64,000 nucleotides of DNA from Candidatus Hydrogenedentota bacterium (GTDB taxonomy: Bacteria; Hydrogenedentota; Hydrogenedentia; Hydrogenedentales; JAEUWI01). Below the pieces are notes generated by a model. That model had not been told where the DNA came from. It was given only the letters and a program-made list of their open reading frames with translations, and did no database searches. The position numbers and the translations under genes are program-made. Below are positions 1-8,751 of this stretch, one piece after another. Numbering within the stretch: the stretch's first letter is position 1; each line of letters starts with the position of its first letter. Location of the stretch: NCBI GenBank assembly GCA_016182605.1, contig JACPGE010000047.1:27435-91434 (forward strand). Reading direction: 5' to 3'.

Positions 1-320
1 CCGGAGAGATAGACCGCATAGGAACGCTCCGCCACAGCCAGACTGTTCAATGTCGGAAATGCCGGGAAGTTCCCCTGAATCTGCATCGCGGTCGAACCGA
101 AAAAGGGCCCAAAATTGGGAACCAACCGCTCGATGGCGCCCGACTGCTTGTCCCCATTCGCCACCATCGAGGCCAGCGCCGCCCACATGCCATGCAAAGC
201 CTCTGGCTCCATGCCGGCCGCATTCACGGTGCCGCCCGGGCTGAATCCAATCGCCATTCCGAGGGAAATCAGCACTGCCATCAGCAATGCCTGAATCCGG
301 TGCCTTACTACCGCGCCCAT
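1..320 (-). CDS. Exported protein of unknown function (partial, runs off the window's left edge)
   Basis: An open frame on the minus strand begins at ATG 320 and runs past base 1 without a stop. An in-frame ATG at 326 is less likely, because the AAAGGG ribosome-binding site lies six bases before 320. The first ~35 residues form a signal peptide: a short basic start, then a hydrophobic core containing ALLMAVLISLGMAIG, with a likely cleavage near VNAAG. The visible mature part (about 70 residues) has no motif I recognise. It is divergent from pilT. The C-terminus is missing, so the family cannot be judged. Confidence 0.6.
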   Translation of the reverse strand, partial: MGAVVRHRIQALLMAVLISLGMAIGFSPGGTVNAAGMEPEALHGMWAALASMVANGDKQSGAIERLVPNFGPFFGSTAMQIQGNFPAFPTLNSLAVAERSYAVYLS

Positions 321-568
321 AGCCATCCCTTTGCCTGTATTTCCGCTGCCACGAGGGGCAGCCTGCCGCCACTGAGTTGACCCGCAAGTTCCGCCATACC
401 TTACACGGTTCCACGCAAATGCGGCAAATTTTGGCGAGGACGCGCTTCCCGGGCCCGCCGCTGGAACGGCCACTGCGCACGGCCCGCATCCTATGCTACC
501 ATGTGCGGGTCCAAAGTCCTGTGGCCAATGCAGTGCGGCGCCACGCGCCGCGCGGAAAGGGTGGGGAA

Positions 569-1669
569 ATGTCCAGTCTTCAACAAATCCTGGCGTATGC
601 CGTAAAGAATGGCGCCTCCGACATTCACCTGACTGTGGGCAGCCCGCCAGCCGTGCGCATCGACGGCTCCATCCGCTTCATCGAGACCGAAAACCTCACC
701 CCGGCCGACACGGAATCCTACGCCGAAGCGATGATGGACGAACTTCAGTTCGCAGCCTTCCGCGAACGGAACGACTTCGACCTCGCGTATGGCGTCTCCG
801 GACTCGGCCGATTCCGGGTCAACGTCCTGAAGCAGCGCGGCTCCATCGGCATTGTGATGCGGCACGTTAAGGGCAAGATTCTCGACTTCGACACCCTCAA
901 CCTTCCCCCCGCCATGGAAAAGATCGCCGCCATGGAGCGCGGGCTCGTCCTCATCACGGGAACCACCGGCAGCGGCAAGTCGACCACGCTCGCCTCCATC
1001 ATCGACTGGATCAACAAGCGCAAGCGCAGCCACATCATCACCCTCGAAGACCCAATCGAATTCCTGCACACGAACAAGAAATGCATCGTCACCCAGCGCG
1101 AAGTCTCCATCGACACCCGCGATTTCAGTTCCGCGCTGCGCGCCGCCATGCGCGAAGATCCCGACGTCATTCTCGTGGGCGAAATGCGCGACGCCGAAAC
1201 CTTCCAGGCCGCCATCTCCGCCGCGGAAACCGGCCACCTCGTCTTCTCCACCCTGCACACCACCAACATCATGCTCACCATCGACCGCATCATGGACATG
1301 TTCCCCTCCACCATGCACCAGCAAATCCGTTCCCAGTTGGCCCTGCAAATCCGCGCCTGCGTCGCGCAACGCCTCCTCCCCGCCGCAGACGGCAAAGGCC
1401 GCGTGCCCACCATCGAGATCATGTTCAACAACCCCGGCATCTCCCAGTTGATCCGGGAAAACGAACTCAAACAGATCCCCACCGCCATCGTCTCCGGCCG
1501 CGAAATGGGCATGCAAACCTTCAACATGAGCCTGGTGGAGTTGCTCAAGAAGAAACTGATCAAAAAAGAAGACGCCGAAATCGCCTCCGACAACCCCGAG
1601 GAACTGAACATGAACCTCCAGGGCATCTACCTCTCCCAGAATCGCGGCGGCATCCTGAAAAAGGGCTGA
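569..1669 (+). CDS. pilT: Type IV pilus retraction ATPase PilT
   Basis: This is a 366-residue hexameric ATPase of the secretion-ATPase (GspE/PilB/PilT) superfamily that powers pilus retraction at the inner membrane. The N-terminal PAS-like half contains ASDIHLTVG. The Walker A motif GTTGSGKST is near residue 130, followed by the Asp box (ITLEDPIEF), Walker B (DPDVILVGEMRD) and the His box (TGHLVFSTLHT). The length matches PilT (about 340-370) and no PilB-type N-terminal extension is present. I chose ATG 569 because it follows a GGAAAGGGTGGGG ribosome-binding site and begins with the family-typical MSSLQQIL; the longer frame upstream adds 64 low-quality residues. The C-terminal AIRAGE-type segment is not clearly conserved. 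The gene stands alone; a prepilin-like gene occurs at 47 kb. Confidence 0.95.
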   Translation: MSSLQQILAYAVKNGASDIHLTVGSPPAVRIDGSIRFIETENLTPADTESYAEAMMDELQFAAFRERNDFDLAYGVSGLGRFRVNVLKQRGSIGIVMRHVKGKILDFDTLNLPPAMEKIAAMERGLVLITGTTGSGKSTTLASIIDWINKRKRSHIITLEDPIEFLHTNKKCIVTQREVSIDTRDFSSALRAAMREDPDVILVGEMRDAETFQAAISAAETGHLVFSTLHTTNIMLTIDRIMDMFPSTMHQQIRSQLALQIRACVAQRLLPAADGKGRVPTIEIMFNNPGISQLIRENELKQIPTAIVSGREMGMQTFNMSLVELLKKKLIKKEDAEIASDNPEELNMNLQGIYLSQNRGGILKKG

Positions 1670-1711
1670 GCAACGCCCTGAAGCAATTGTTCAGCCCGAA
1701 TTTCCTTTTTT
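1663..1711. terminator. Intrinsic terminator between convergent pilT and the subtilase gene
   Basis: GGGCTGAGCAA (1663-1673) pairs with TTGTTCAGCCC (1687-1697), with a single G-T wobble. A T-rich run (TTTCCTTTTTT) follows. The stem overlaps the pilT stop codon and reaches the last codon of the opposing gene, so it should end pilT transcription. Confidence 0.7.
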
Positions 1712-4700
1712 CAATTGGCGCTGTCGTCAGCGACCACAAGAAACTCGTCAAACCTGCACAATCCAGGATTCGGAGTGGGAGCTACAATTTCCAGGTGAAA
1801 ATCGGTAAGAGACGTGATTGCATAGGTATCGCTCACTTTGCTTCCAAAGAATTTGTGGACGCCACCATGCGCTATCCCCCAGTCCACCGAGACTCTGGTC
1901 AATCCACCTTGCGGGACGAATCGCAGTGTGATCTCCCACCATGCGTTCCTCAAATACACTTTGTGGGAATCCCCAATATCGGAGGAGAATGTGTATGTTT
2001 TGCTCTTATCTACAGCGGTATGCGTATCGAGTGACAATGTGGCCTTGTCACTACCCGAGACTTCAAAGTGCTCTACTGCCAATATCGTTGAGCTGAAATT
2101 GGGATTGTTGTCATCAAGTATAATCTTGAACTTTCCGAGTTCGGGAAGCTGATACTTAAACGTTATCATCAATTCCTCCCCGATATTCAGATTAATCCCG
2201 TGCTTTATCTTAGGCGAATTGCCACTTACTAGCCCCTCCATGAAGTAATTTGGCCCATTGATATTCCCCAGAATGCTTGGAGAACCAGCCGATCCGCAAC
2301 TCCCGGCAGCGTGCATATCGACCCAGAACTCTTGCGCCATAAAACTATCGAACTGCGCACCGGAAGCGGTGCCAGTTGTGTAGAAATACGAGTCCGCATT
2401 GCCCAACGGGCTTCCGGTCAGTTCAACATCAGGGGAAGTGTGCGCGCCGGCACCATTGTTCACGAAGGCATACTCATCGATATGGGCAGAGCAGATTGCC
2501 AAAGAAGTGAGGTTTCGCCGTGGTGTCAGCCAGATTTCATAGTCACCGGAGCTAGCCACATCCATAGTCATCTGCAGATAGCCACGCAAGTCTTCCTGAA
2601 CGGTCCTTTCCGGGGTGAAACCACTTTCGTCAAGCTCTGCCCAGAATTGAACTGTATCGTTGTCCTTCCACGTCCCTGCTTCGACTGTCCACCCTTGCTG
2701 AGAAAGCGTCGTTCCACTCCGGACTCCGCTACCGTTCAAGTCCTCAAAATCATCGTCCCAGGCCAAGTATTCTTTCATCGCATTTTCATCTGGATTTTCG
2801 CCCAAAAAGGCTTTTCCCCTCAGGTACAAATCGCCCTCGTCGGTTATGTACGCAAAAACAGCGGAACTCTGCGTCGATATATCTGTCGTTTCAAACTTAA
2901 AAGCAGAATTCGAAGGCGCAGGAAAAGGGCTTCCGGGCGTCCAGGGCCACTCATGAAGGGTACCTTCCAGATACATGTTTCCATCACCATCAATGAGGGC
3001 AACCACGCTATCGGCACTGTTCTTTATCACCAGTTCTTTTTCATTCTGCTGTTCCGTCAAGCCTTGCTGTGATTCATAAAGATTGCCGCGCAAGACCATG
3101 ATACCATCGGCGTAGTCACCTTCGACCGTTGTATTGTCATAACTGTAGCCGTCGTCAAAATCCCCATCGCTAAAGAATGACGCTAGAAACAAACCGTCGC
3201 TCCTGTTGACGACAAACCGGTTCCGCTTGGCCAAAGTAACGGCGGCCTCGGCGTCAAGCAGACCATATCCGGTATACCGATCCCGCCCCAAGGTGGCCTC
3301 TTCTTCAAAAGGATCGTCTTCATGAAAAGTGCCCCCTCCTGCATCAGCAATTGTCCGGGTCTCGGAGTAGTTCATATCTCTCGATGAGAACTGAAGCATC
3401 GCCTGGACCTCCAACGGATCGAGTGGTGTCCCTGCACTTTCTTTGTTTGCAGAAATGATTAATGCGGCGACGCCCGCAACTTGGGGTGTGGCCGACGAGG
3501 TTTTGCTGTAGTCAAAATTGTACTTATACAGGGGTGAGGAAGTAGTCGAGGTTACGCGAAATCCGTTCTCTGCGAATCGGGAAGCTGTGGTCCGGCCACC
3601 AAGCGCAGGCGCCATTACGTCGACTTGCCATCCATAATTGGATCCCCAGTTGTTTTGGGGGGGATTGCAGTTGCAGTCACAGTCACCTGGAGACCACTCT
3701 ACCGACCCCGGGCTTCCCGTGAAAGCCCCGAATTTCCGTTTCATTGGGTAACATTTATTCAATGCTCCAACACATATTACTTCCGGCAGGCGTCCCGGGT
3801 AAGCCGGATTCGGCTGGTCCCAATTGTGCGCCGCCGCCACCAGCACGACACCCGATGCCCGGGCGTCCCGAACCGTCTCGATAAGCGCGTCATTCACTTC
3901 ATACCAACCCAAACTCATCGTGATTACGGTCGCGCCATCGTCAGTGCCGGGATTGTTGTCCGGGTCGGCAGCAAAGTCGATGGCCGCAGCCACGTCGCCG
4001 GGTTGACCGATATACTCGTCCCACGCCACTACCGGCATAATCTTGACACCCACGTTTCCCACTGCATAGTCCCCGCCCGCAACCCCAGCGACGCCGATTT
4101 CATTGTTTCTGATGGCGCCCACAATACCAGCACTATTGGTGCCATGACCGGCGAGATTAAAGTCATCCGGGTCATCATCGTCCCAAACAAAGTCATAGCC
4201 ATCAACAAATTTGTTGGCACCGGCGAAATCCGGGTGTGTTTCATCCACCCCCGTGTCCAATACCGCCACGATAACGCTATTATTACCCACCGTGTGTTCC
4301 CACGCATCTTCGACATGGGTTATCCGTCTGTTTTCCTGTCCAGGATCGTTGTTCCCCCAACCGGCGGCATAGCTTGGCAAGTTACACCCGTCATTATGTG
4401 CCACGTTGCCCGTTGCGCACCAAGGTGTATCCGTTGTGGCTCCGGCAGTACCCGCATAATAAGGATCATTGGGAACGCCGGTCGCCAGCACCGAATACAT
4501 TGGAACGAATTGTGGGCTGGCTGCGGTTGTGGCCGCTTCATCGAAGATAGCATTTGATACCTCGATGGCGTCAGCATCCGGATCGATCAGGCGGGTCATA
4601 TACCCGACCTGTCCAATATTGCGATGTTCCAGTATCCGCTCGACCAGCAATCCGTATTTTTGCAGCAACCCATCCACGACTTGTTGTTCGATCAAATCGG

Positions 4701-5148
4701 AAAAGCTGACATAGATTCTGTCTGACAGAATCGCCTCTTTTCCCACCTCACACTCATAGACGGACCCTGCAATATCGATATCGTCTTGACCTCGCAGGTT
4801 GCCCATCAAATCCTTGAGTTGAGCCTTGTCAGCTCCCGCTCTGGTGGAGAATACTTGCTTCGACGTATCCGCCTGAGCAGCGGCCGCGATACGTCCCGAA
4901 AATGGCAAAAGCCGACTATGCTGATTGGCGATTTCCACCTTGCGTGCCGCACTGACGCCCTCCTTGAAGCGCACCCCCACCCGATCTGGAATTTTGATGA
5001 TTCGTTGCTCTCCCTCGTAGGCGGAGCGAATACGCGTTCCATCACCGCTCTGTTGCGCGACAGAAGCGGGAGCGAATACACTCAGTACGATAAGCATCGA
5101 GATAGGTTTCGCAAAGTGTCTCGACTTGCTAAACAACAAGTTCTTCAT
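1711..5148 (-). CDS. Secreted S8 (subtilisin-like) serine peptidase with large C-terminal extension
   Basis: This is a 1,145-residue exported protease. Residues 1-31 are a signal peptide ending PASVAQ, and a prodomain-like region follows (to about 220). The catalytic triad is visible: Asp298 in VAVLDTGVD, His335 in GHGTNSAG and Ser551 in KTSSATPQVAG, with oxyanion-hole Asn442. The Ser motif departs from the usual GTSMATP. Residues 485-500 hold a Cys/Asn-rich insert (DCDCNCNPPQNN). After about residue 640 come roughly 500 residues of beta-rich sequence with two F/V-x-I-x-D-x-x-G-x-x-YL-x-G type motifs, one of which recurs in the exported protein at 6566-7267. No C-terminal anchor is evident, so the enzyme may be released. 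Its role is probably extracellular protein degradation (inference). Confidence 0.9.
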   Translation of the reverse strand: MKNLLFSKSRHFAKPISMLIVLSVFAPASVAQQSGDGTRIRSAYEGEQRIIKIPDRVGVRFKEGVSAARKVEIANQHSRLLPFSGRIAAAAQADTSKQVFSTRAGADKAQLKDLMGNLRGQDDIDIAGSVYECEVGKEAILSDRIYVSFSDLIEQQVVDGLLQKYGLLVERILEHRNIGQVGYMTRLIDPDADAIEVSNAIFDEAATTAASPQFVPMYSVLATGVPNDPYYAGTAGATTDTPWCATGNVAHNDGCNLPSYAAGWGNNDPGQENRRITHVEDAWEHTVGNNSVIVAVLDTGVDETHPDFAGANKFVDGYDFVWDDDDPDDFNLAGHGTNSAGIVGAIRNNEIGVAGVAGGDYAVGNVGVKIMPVVAWDEYIGQPGDVAAAIDFAADPDNNPGTDDGATVITMSLGWYEVNDALIETVRDARASGVVLVAAAHNWDQPNPAYPGRLPEVICVGALNKCYPMKRKFGAFTGSPGSVEWSPGDCDCNCNPPQNNWGSNYGWQVDVMAPALGGRTTASRFAENGFRVTSTTSSPLYKYNFDYSKTSSATPQVAGVAALIISANKESAGTPLDPLEVQAMLQFSSRDMNYSETRTIADAGGGTFHEDDPFEEEATLGRDRYTGYGLLDAEAAVTLAKRNRFVVNRSDGLFLASFFSDGDFDDGYSYDNTTVEGDYADGIMVLRGNLYESQQGLTEQQNEKELVIKNSADSVVALIDGDGNMYLEGTLHEWPWTPGSPFPAPSNSAFKFETTDISTQSSAVFAYITDEGDLYLRGKAFLGENPDENAMKEYLAWDDDFEDLNGSGVRSGTTLSQQGWTVEAGTWKDNDTVQFWAELDESGFTPERTVQEDLRGYLQMTMDVASSGDYEIWLTPRRNLTSLAICSAHIDEYAFVNNGAGAHTSPDVELTGSPLGNADSYFYTTGTASGAQFDSFMAQEFWVDMHAAGSCGSAGSPSILGNINGPNYFMEGLVSGNSPKIKHGINLNIGEELMITFKYQLPELGKFKIILDDNNPNFSSTILAVEHFEVSGSDKATLSLDTHTAVDKSKTYTFSSDIGDSHKVYLRNAWWEITLRFVPQGGLTRVSVDWGIAHGGVHKFFGSKVSDTYAITSLTDFHLEIVAPTPNPGLCRFDEFLVVADDSAN

Positions 5149-5441
5149 GGGATAATGCCTCCTGTTAAATTCGCAAACCTGCCTCGCAATTGCGCCAAGC
5201 GATGCGAACGGGTAGTTTTCCTAATTTCTGCCTGAAGCCCACGGCAGATTTTCCTTGTCAACACATCACCTTTAAACAAGCCTTCGATTGTTTCGAGTGA
5301 ACAACGCTCCCAGCGCATGGGATTGAACCATTCTGTTTCCGGCGTGAATCTATACGAACATGTTAGCGTGTTTCGGAAACTTGGCGGCACAGCGCTACCA
5401 GACAGCACAGACCGCTCTCAGCCATCATGGAAATCGTGAAT

Positions 5442-6515
5442 TAGTGGTTTGATTCAAGTTATACACAGCTTCTTAAATAATTGCGCATAATTTGCGCAGG
5501 GTTTCGTTTGGTTTGGACCAAGCCCCGAACTGGTCGCACACCGTCTCAATGAGTTCGTCCAAGGTTTTGAAATATCTGTTGTGGGTGCGCAGGCGCCGGG
5601 TCAGTTTCCATACGCGCTCGATTGCGTTCAAGTCGGGGCTGTATGGAGGCAGGTAGTCCAATCTGAGAACGTCCTTGTGGGTTTCGAGCCAAGGCCGCAA
5701 TTCGCGGCTTTTGTGCCAAGCGGCGTTGTCCACAATGACCACGATAGTTTTCCCCTTGCGTTTGTGGCGCATCACTTGGGTAAGGAATAGCTGGAAGGTC
5801 TCCGCGTTGAACGTGCTCATCAGACAACTCGCAAAGTGCCCGTCGGACACCCGGACCGCGCCAAATACGGCCACGGATTTTCGCGTGGGCGCGTGCAGCA
5901 GTATGGGGTCCTTGTTTTCCCGGGGAACCCACATTTTGCAGCGGGTTCCGTGTTGCTGGAAATGGCACTCATCCTGGAACCACAGGTCAAGGTCATCCCT
6001 TGCCGCCATCCGCCGGAGTTTTTTTATATGCCCTCTGGGCTTCCGGGTCGGCTTGGGCAATGACAGGCCGCGGTTTGCGCAAGCGAAATCCCAAACTCGT
6101 AAAAAGGCGCTGGCATTGCCGCACGCCCAACTGGGCGCCGTAGCGCTGAGCCAAGTGCACTTGAAGAAGCTTTCCGTCCCAAAGATTCTGCGCGTACCCG
6201 AAGTCAGTAGGAGCCTTGCGCAATTCCAGGCCCAGCGATTCCAGGTCTGCCTCGCCAAGAGCCGGCGGCCTCCCTGGGCGCTCGCCTTCGCGCAAACCTG
6301 CGAATCCGTCCTCATTGAAGCGGCGAACCCAGTATTGAACCAAGCGCACGGGTGCGCTTCGCCCACAAGACCGCTTCACAAGTGTTTCACGTTCTTCGTC
6401 GCTGAGTTCAATCCGAGGGCTATACGCATGGTTCCCTCTTTCGTTATGCCTGGGGCTTATATAGAGAGCACATCTCATTCGCAATAAACTCCTCCAACTA
6501 TGAATCAATCCACTA
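5442..6515 (-). mobile_element. IS630-family insertion sequence, decayed copy
   Basis: Terminal inverted repeats are visible: TAGTGGTTTGATTCA (5442-5456) against the complement of TGAATCAATCCACTA (6501-6515), with one mismatch. TA dinucleotides sit at both ends, matching the TA target duplication of IS630/Tc1-mariner elements. The element is about 1.07 kb, slightly short for the family, consistent with the internal deletion inferred in its transposase. It lies between two exported-protein genes and disrupts neither. Confidence 0.85.
5473..6429 (-). pseudogene. IS630 transposase, split over three frames and missing part of its HTH domain
   Basis: The DDE catalytic half is intact in one frame: QDECHF, VDNAAWHKS and PYSPDLNAIERVWK supply the three acidic residues. 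The N-terminal half is in a different frame that stops at 5993. The two frames meet at a run of seven A (minus strand, around 6020), where a +1 shift would join them. The expected start MRIA (ATG 6427-6429) is in yet another frame relative to SPRIELSDEERE, explained by loss of one C. Between APVRLVQ and YWVRRFNEDG about 28-30 residues of the usual helix-turn-helix are absent. Some IS630 elements use programmed frameshifting, but the additional start-region shift and the deletion make this copy look inactive. Confidence 0.8.
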
Positions 6516-6565
6516 CTTAATACCCTGAGCAACCTCCAAGATCCCGGTGCGGTGAAATTTCCGGG

Positions 6566-7267
6566 TTAAGAGCCCAATGTTATAATCACATCCCCGTTGT
6601 TCGTGCATTCGATGGAAGATTGCGCAGATGGGGTGGCCGCGCCATCCGAACTTCTCATCCTCACACTACCATCGCTGGCACATTCCACTTCACCTTGCAC
6701 ATTATTGACGTTGGTTCCATCGGTCGACCACATGGATATGCTACCGCTTGAATTTGCTCTCACCGAAGAATTCTTGCTGCTCTTAAGGAGGGCGTCTCCA
6801 TTTCCCAGCGCCTGAACATACGAACCATTATGCCCTCTCAGATATGCGTTACCATTGGTGTCGATAAGGAATTCAGCATTATTGACACCCCAATCCCCGT
6901 GCAGCCAAATCCTGCCACTACCATAAGCCCCAGGAGAACTATCTTGCCGGGCCATCGCAAAAGCACCCGTCGAAGTTTGTAATTGAGATTGGTTATTGGT
7001 CGTTGACAGATTATGCCGCGCATCGGCCGACATCATCGCGATTCCCCCCGATGAAGTATTAACAAATTTCAAGTAGGCAGCACTATCTTCTGTACCTATA
7101 TAGCCGTCTCCATTGAAGAATTCTATATTTCCCGTTGGTGTTGTGCCATCATCGGACTGCCAACCCAACTGGAGGAAGTCCGTCGCTGTACCTGCGGCAT
7201 ATGCGACGGATATACCGAATGCTATGGCCAACGCGGACATCCCAAGAGCTTTGACAAGTGTTTTCAT
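6566..7267 (-). CDS. Small exported protein, unknown function
   Basis: The product has 233 residues. A clear signal peptide (MKTLVKALGMSALAIAFGIS, cleavage near AYAAG, about residue 25) precedes a mature protein rich in Gly, Ser, Asn and Asp with a regular beta-strand-like rhythm. The motif FLIDTNGNAYLRG resembles two repeats in the subtilase at 1711-5148, which hints at a shared fold of the kind seen in tail-fibre or adhesin strands (inference). There are no Cys pairs and no catalytic signature. It has its own promoter (see 7316-7344). I do not recognise a family. Confidence 0.75.
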   Translation of the reverse strand: MKTLVKALGMSALAIAFGISVAYAAGTATDFLQLGWQSDDGTTPTGNIEFFNGDGYIGTEDSAAYLKFVNTSSGGIAMMSADARHNLSTTNNQSQLQTSTGAFAMARQDSSPGAYGSGRIWLHGDWGVNNAEFLIDTNGNAYLRGHNGSYVQALGNGDALLKSSKNSSVRANSSGSISMWSTDGTNVNNVQGEVECASDGSVRMRSSDGAATPSAQSSIECTNNGDVIITLGS

Positions 7268-7315
7268 GACACTAGATACCTTTCTGTTGTGCGCATATAT
7301 CGTGCGCTCCCTTGT

Positions 7316-7344
7316 AGGTTAAAGGAACATGCATTACTTGTCAA
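7316..7344 (-). promoter_or_regulatory. Sigma70-type promoter for the exported protein at 6566-7267
   Basis: On the minus strand a perfect TTGACA (-35, 7339-7344) is separated by 17 bases from TAACCT (-10, 7316-7321), about 50 bases before the start codon at 7267. The surrounding 7268-7581 gap is AT-rich and I see no gene in it. Confidence 0.5.
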
Positions 7345-7581
7345 GTTTTTTATCTAATTCAAACATGAATATTCATTATCGTTTTAGTTCTCTTGGTCGA
7401 TTTAAGTTTCAGTATTACTAAATCAATCGTCATTCTCATAATGCCGGCATGAACCAGTCGAACCTTACGGGGTATCGGCGCAATTCATGATTCGCCAATC
7501 AAATGCGCCATGGCTGTTTTGAATACCAGATGACCGGTCGCTTCAAATGGCCGTGAAGAGGCCGTGGACACAAAGCAATGA

Positions 7582-7800
7582 ATGAGATACACTAGAGACT
7601 GGAACAACCACGATGCCTCGGAAAATCAGAGAGAACTTATTCACGATCTCCATGATGCAGGGTTCCGCGAGGTCCCGGGTGGTGGAAAAGGCGGGCGTCG
7701 CAAGTTCGCCCACGATAGATTCCAGGGTGCTGTTACCCTGAGTGGCAATTCTGGTGATGACGCAAAAGCGTATCAAGAAAAACAAGTACGTCACCATTGA
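7582..7800 (+). CDS. HicA-like mRNA interferase toxin (pair 1)
   Basis: The 72-residue product matches the small HicA/YcfA double-stranded-RNA-binding-like toxin group. It has the pattern ELIHDLHDAGF, then a Gly/Lys-rich strand, then KFAHDRFQGAVTLSG, ending in GDDAKAYQEKQVR, typical of one HicA subgroup. The catalytic His of classical HicA (usually in a GSH motif) is not clear: the equivalent segment reads GGRRKF, with a His slightly later (FAHD). Such toxins cleave mRNA and are neutralised by HicB. The gene lies 12 bases before its presumed antitoxin. The start codon has no strong ribosome-binding site, so it is uncertain. Confidence 0.65.
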   Translation: MRYTRDWNNHDASENQRELIHDLHDAGFREVPGGGKGGRRKFAHDRFQGAVTLSGNSGDDAKAYQEKQVRHH

Positions 7801-7812
7801 ACAGGTGAACCA

Positions 7813-8025
7813 ATGAAAGCCAGCGATCAATACCTAAAGTGGGTCGAGTGGAGTGAAGAAGATCAAGTCTACATTGGCAAGTGCCCAGATTTAATTACGG
7901 GCATCCATGGCGACGATCCTATTCAGCTTTACAGCGAGCTGTGCGAAATTGTGGACGACGTGCTGCAGCACTTTAGCCTCGAAGGCCGGTTGCTTCCACC
8001 CCCGCGCATTCAGCCCGTCATATAA
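7813..8025 (+). CDS. HicB-like antitoxin (pair 1)
   Basis: This 70-residue acidic protein has the HicB opening: YLKWVEWSEEDQVYIGKCPDL, then a predicted helix (PIQLYSELCEIVDDVLQHF). This is the partial RNase-H-like HicB fold. It has no C-terminal DNA-binding HTH or RHH, so autoregulation through this protein is not evident. AGGTGA lies five bases before the ATG. It is co-directional with and immediately downstream of the toxin-like gene, in hicA-hicB order. Confidence 0.65.
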   Translation: MKASDQYLKWVEWSEEDQVYIGKCPDLITGIHGDDPIQLYSELCEIVDDVLQHFSLEGRLLPPPRIQPVI

Positions 8026-8108
8026 GACCCTCCAGCAATTGCCATCGCTGGACAGCGTTTATCATATGAGGTAGAATTGAAACAACAGGTTAACCAGACA
8101 GGAAATCG

Positions 8109-8312
8109 GTGCGAATGATTTACAAAATCGCATTGTTGCAATCTGACGAAGGATTCAGCGTCTCCGTCCCCGGGCTTCCCGGGTGCTGGTCCCAGGGGGT
8201 GACAGAGGAAGAAGCCCTGGAAAACATCAAAGACGCAATCGGCGCCTATTTGTCCGTAGCCAATGAAATGCTGGAAGGCGCGGAGATCCGCGAAATTGAG
8301 GTCTTAAGCTAA
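8109..8312 (+). CDS. hicB: HicB-family antitoxin (pair 2)
   Basis: The 67-residue product is a clear HicB: IYKIALLQSDEGFSVSVPGLPGCWSQG, then TEEEALENIKDAIGAYL. The VPGLPGCWSQG strand and the following helix are family hallmarks. The start could be GTG 8109 or ATG 8115; AGGA lies five bases before the GTG. It precedes its toxin by two bases, so gene order is hicB-hicA, the reverse of the preceding pair. No DNA-binding extension is present. Confidence 0.8.
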   Translation: MRMIYKIALLQSDEGFSVSVPGLPGCWSQGVTEEEALENIKDAIGAYLSVANEMLEGAEIREIEVLS

Positions 8313-8314
8313 AC

Positions 8315-8527
8315 GTGCCCAAGATCCCCGGCATTTCCCATCAGGCTGCCATCCGGGCGCTGGAAAAAGCGGGCTTTGTAGTCAAACGGCAGGGCAAGCA
8401 CATAGTCATGTCCGACGGCACTCGGATCATTACTATCCCCCGAGCCAATCCCATTGACGCATATACAATGGGCGGAATCGCCAAGGATGCTGGACTCACA
8501 GTTGAACAATTCAAAACGCTGTTGTGA
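8315..8527 (+). CDS. hicA: HicA-family mRNA interferase toxin (pair 2)
   Basis: The 70-residue product has a canonical HicA layout: IPGISHQAAIRALEKAGFVVKRQ, then GKHIVMSDGTRIITIPRANPIDAYTMGGIAKDAGLT. The catalytic His is in QGKHIVM. The toxin binds and cuts mRNA when free of HicB. It begins with GTG two bases after hicB, so the two are almost certainly translationally coupled. Confidence 0.8.
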   Translation: MPKIPGISHQAAIRALEKAGFVVKRQGKHIVMSDGTRIITIPRANPIDAYTMGGIAKDAGLTVEQFKTLL

Positions 8528-8751
8528 ACGTCGTTGTCGTTATCGATCAAGTGTATATATGAAGGAATCACACTGGAACGGATAGGACCGTTTAACCCCA
8601 TTCCTGCTCCTCCCCCACCCCTAACCCCTTGATTCCGTTTGATCTCCCCCCCCGCCAGCCCCTACAATGACCGACCCATTCCCCGGCTAGGCCCTCCGCC
8701 AACCGTACCGGGGAAACACCCAAAACGACCCGTGTTTTACTGGAGACGATC

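Noticed and set aside
377-568. N-terminal extension of pilT
   Set aside because: The extra 64 residues are not PilT-like, and a strong ribosome-binding site precedes ATG 569.
491-1516. 341-residue ORF opposite pilT
   Set aside because: It is the antisense of conserved ATPase motifs, Gly/Asp/Val rich, with no independent evidence.
5993-6050. Programmed -1 frameshift in the IS630 transposase
   Set aside because: At the A7 run the downstream frame is reached by +1, not -1, and a further shift near the start codon is also needed.
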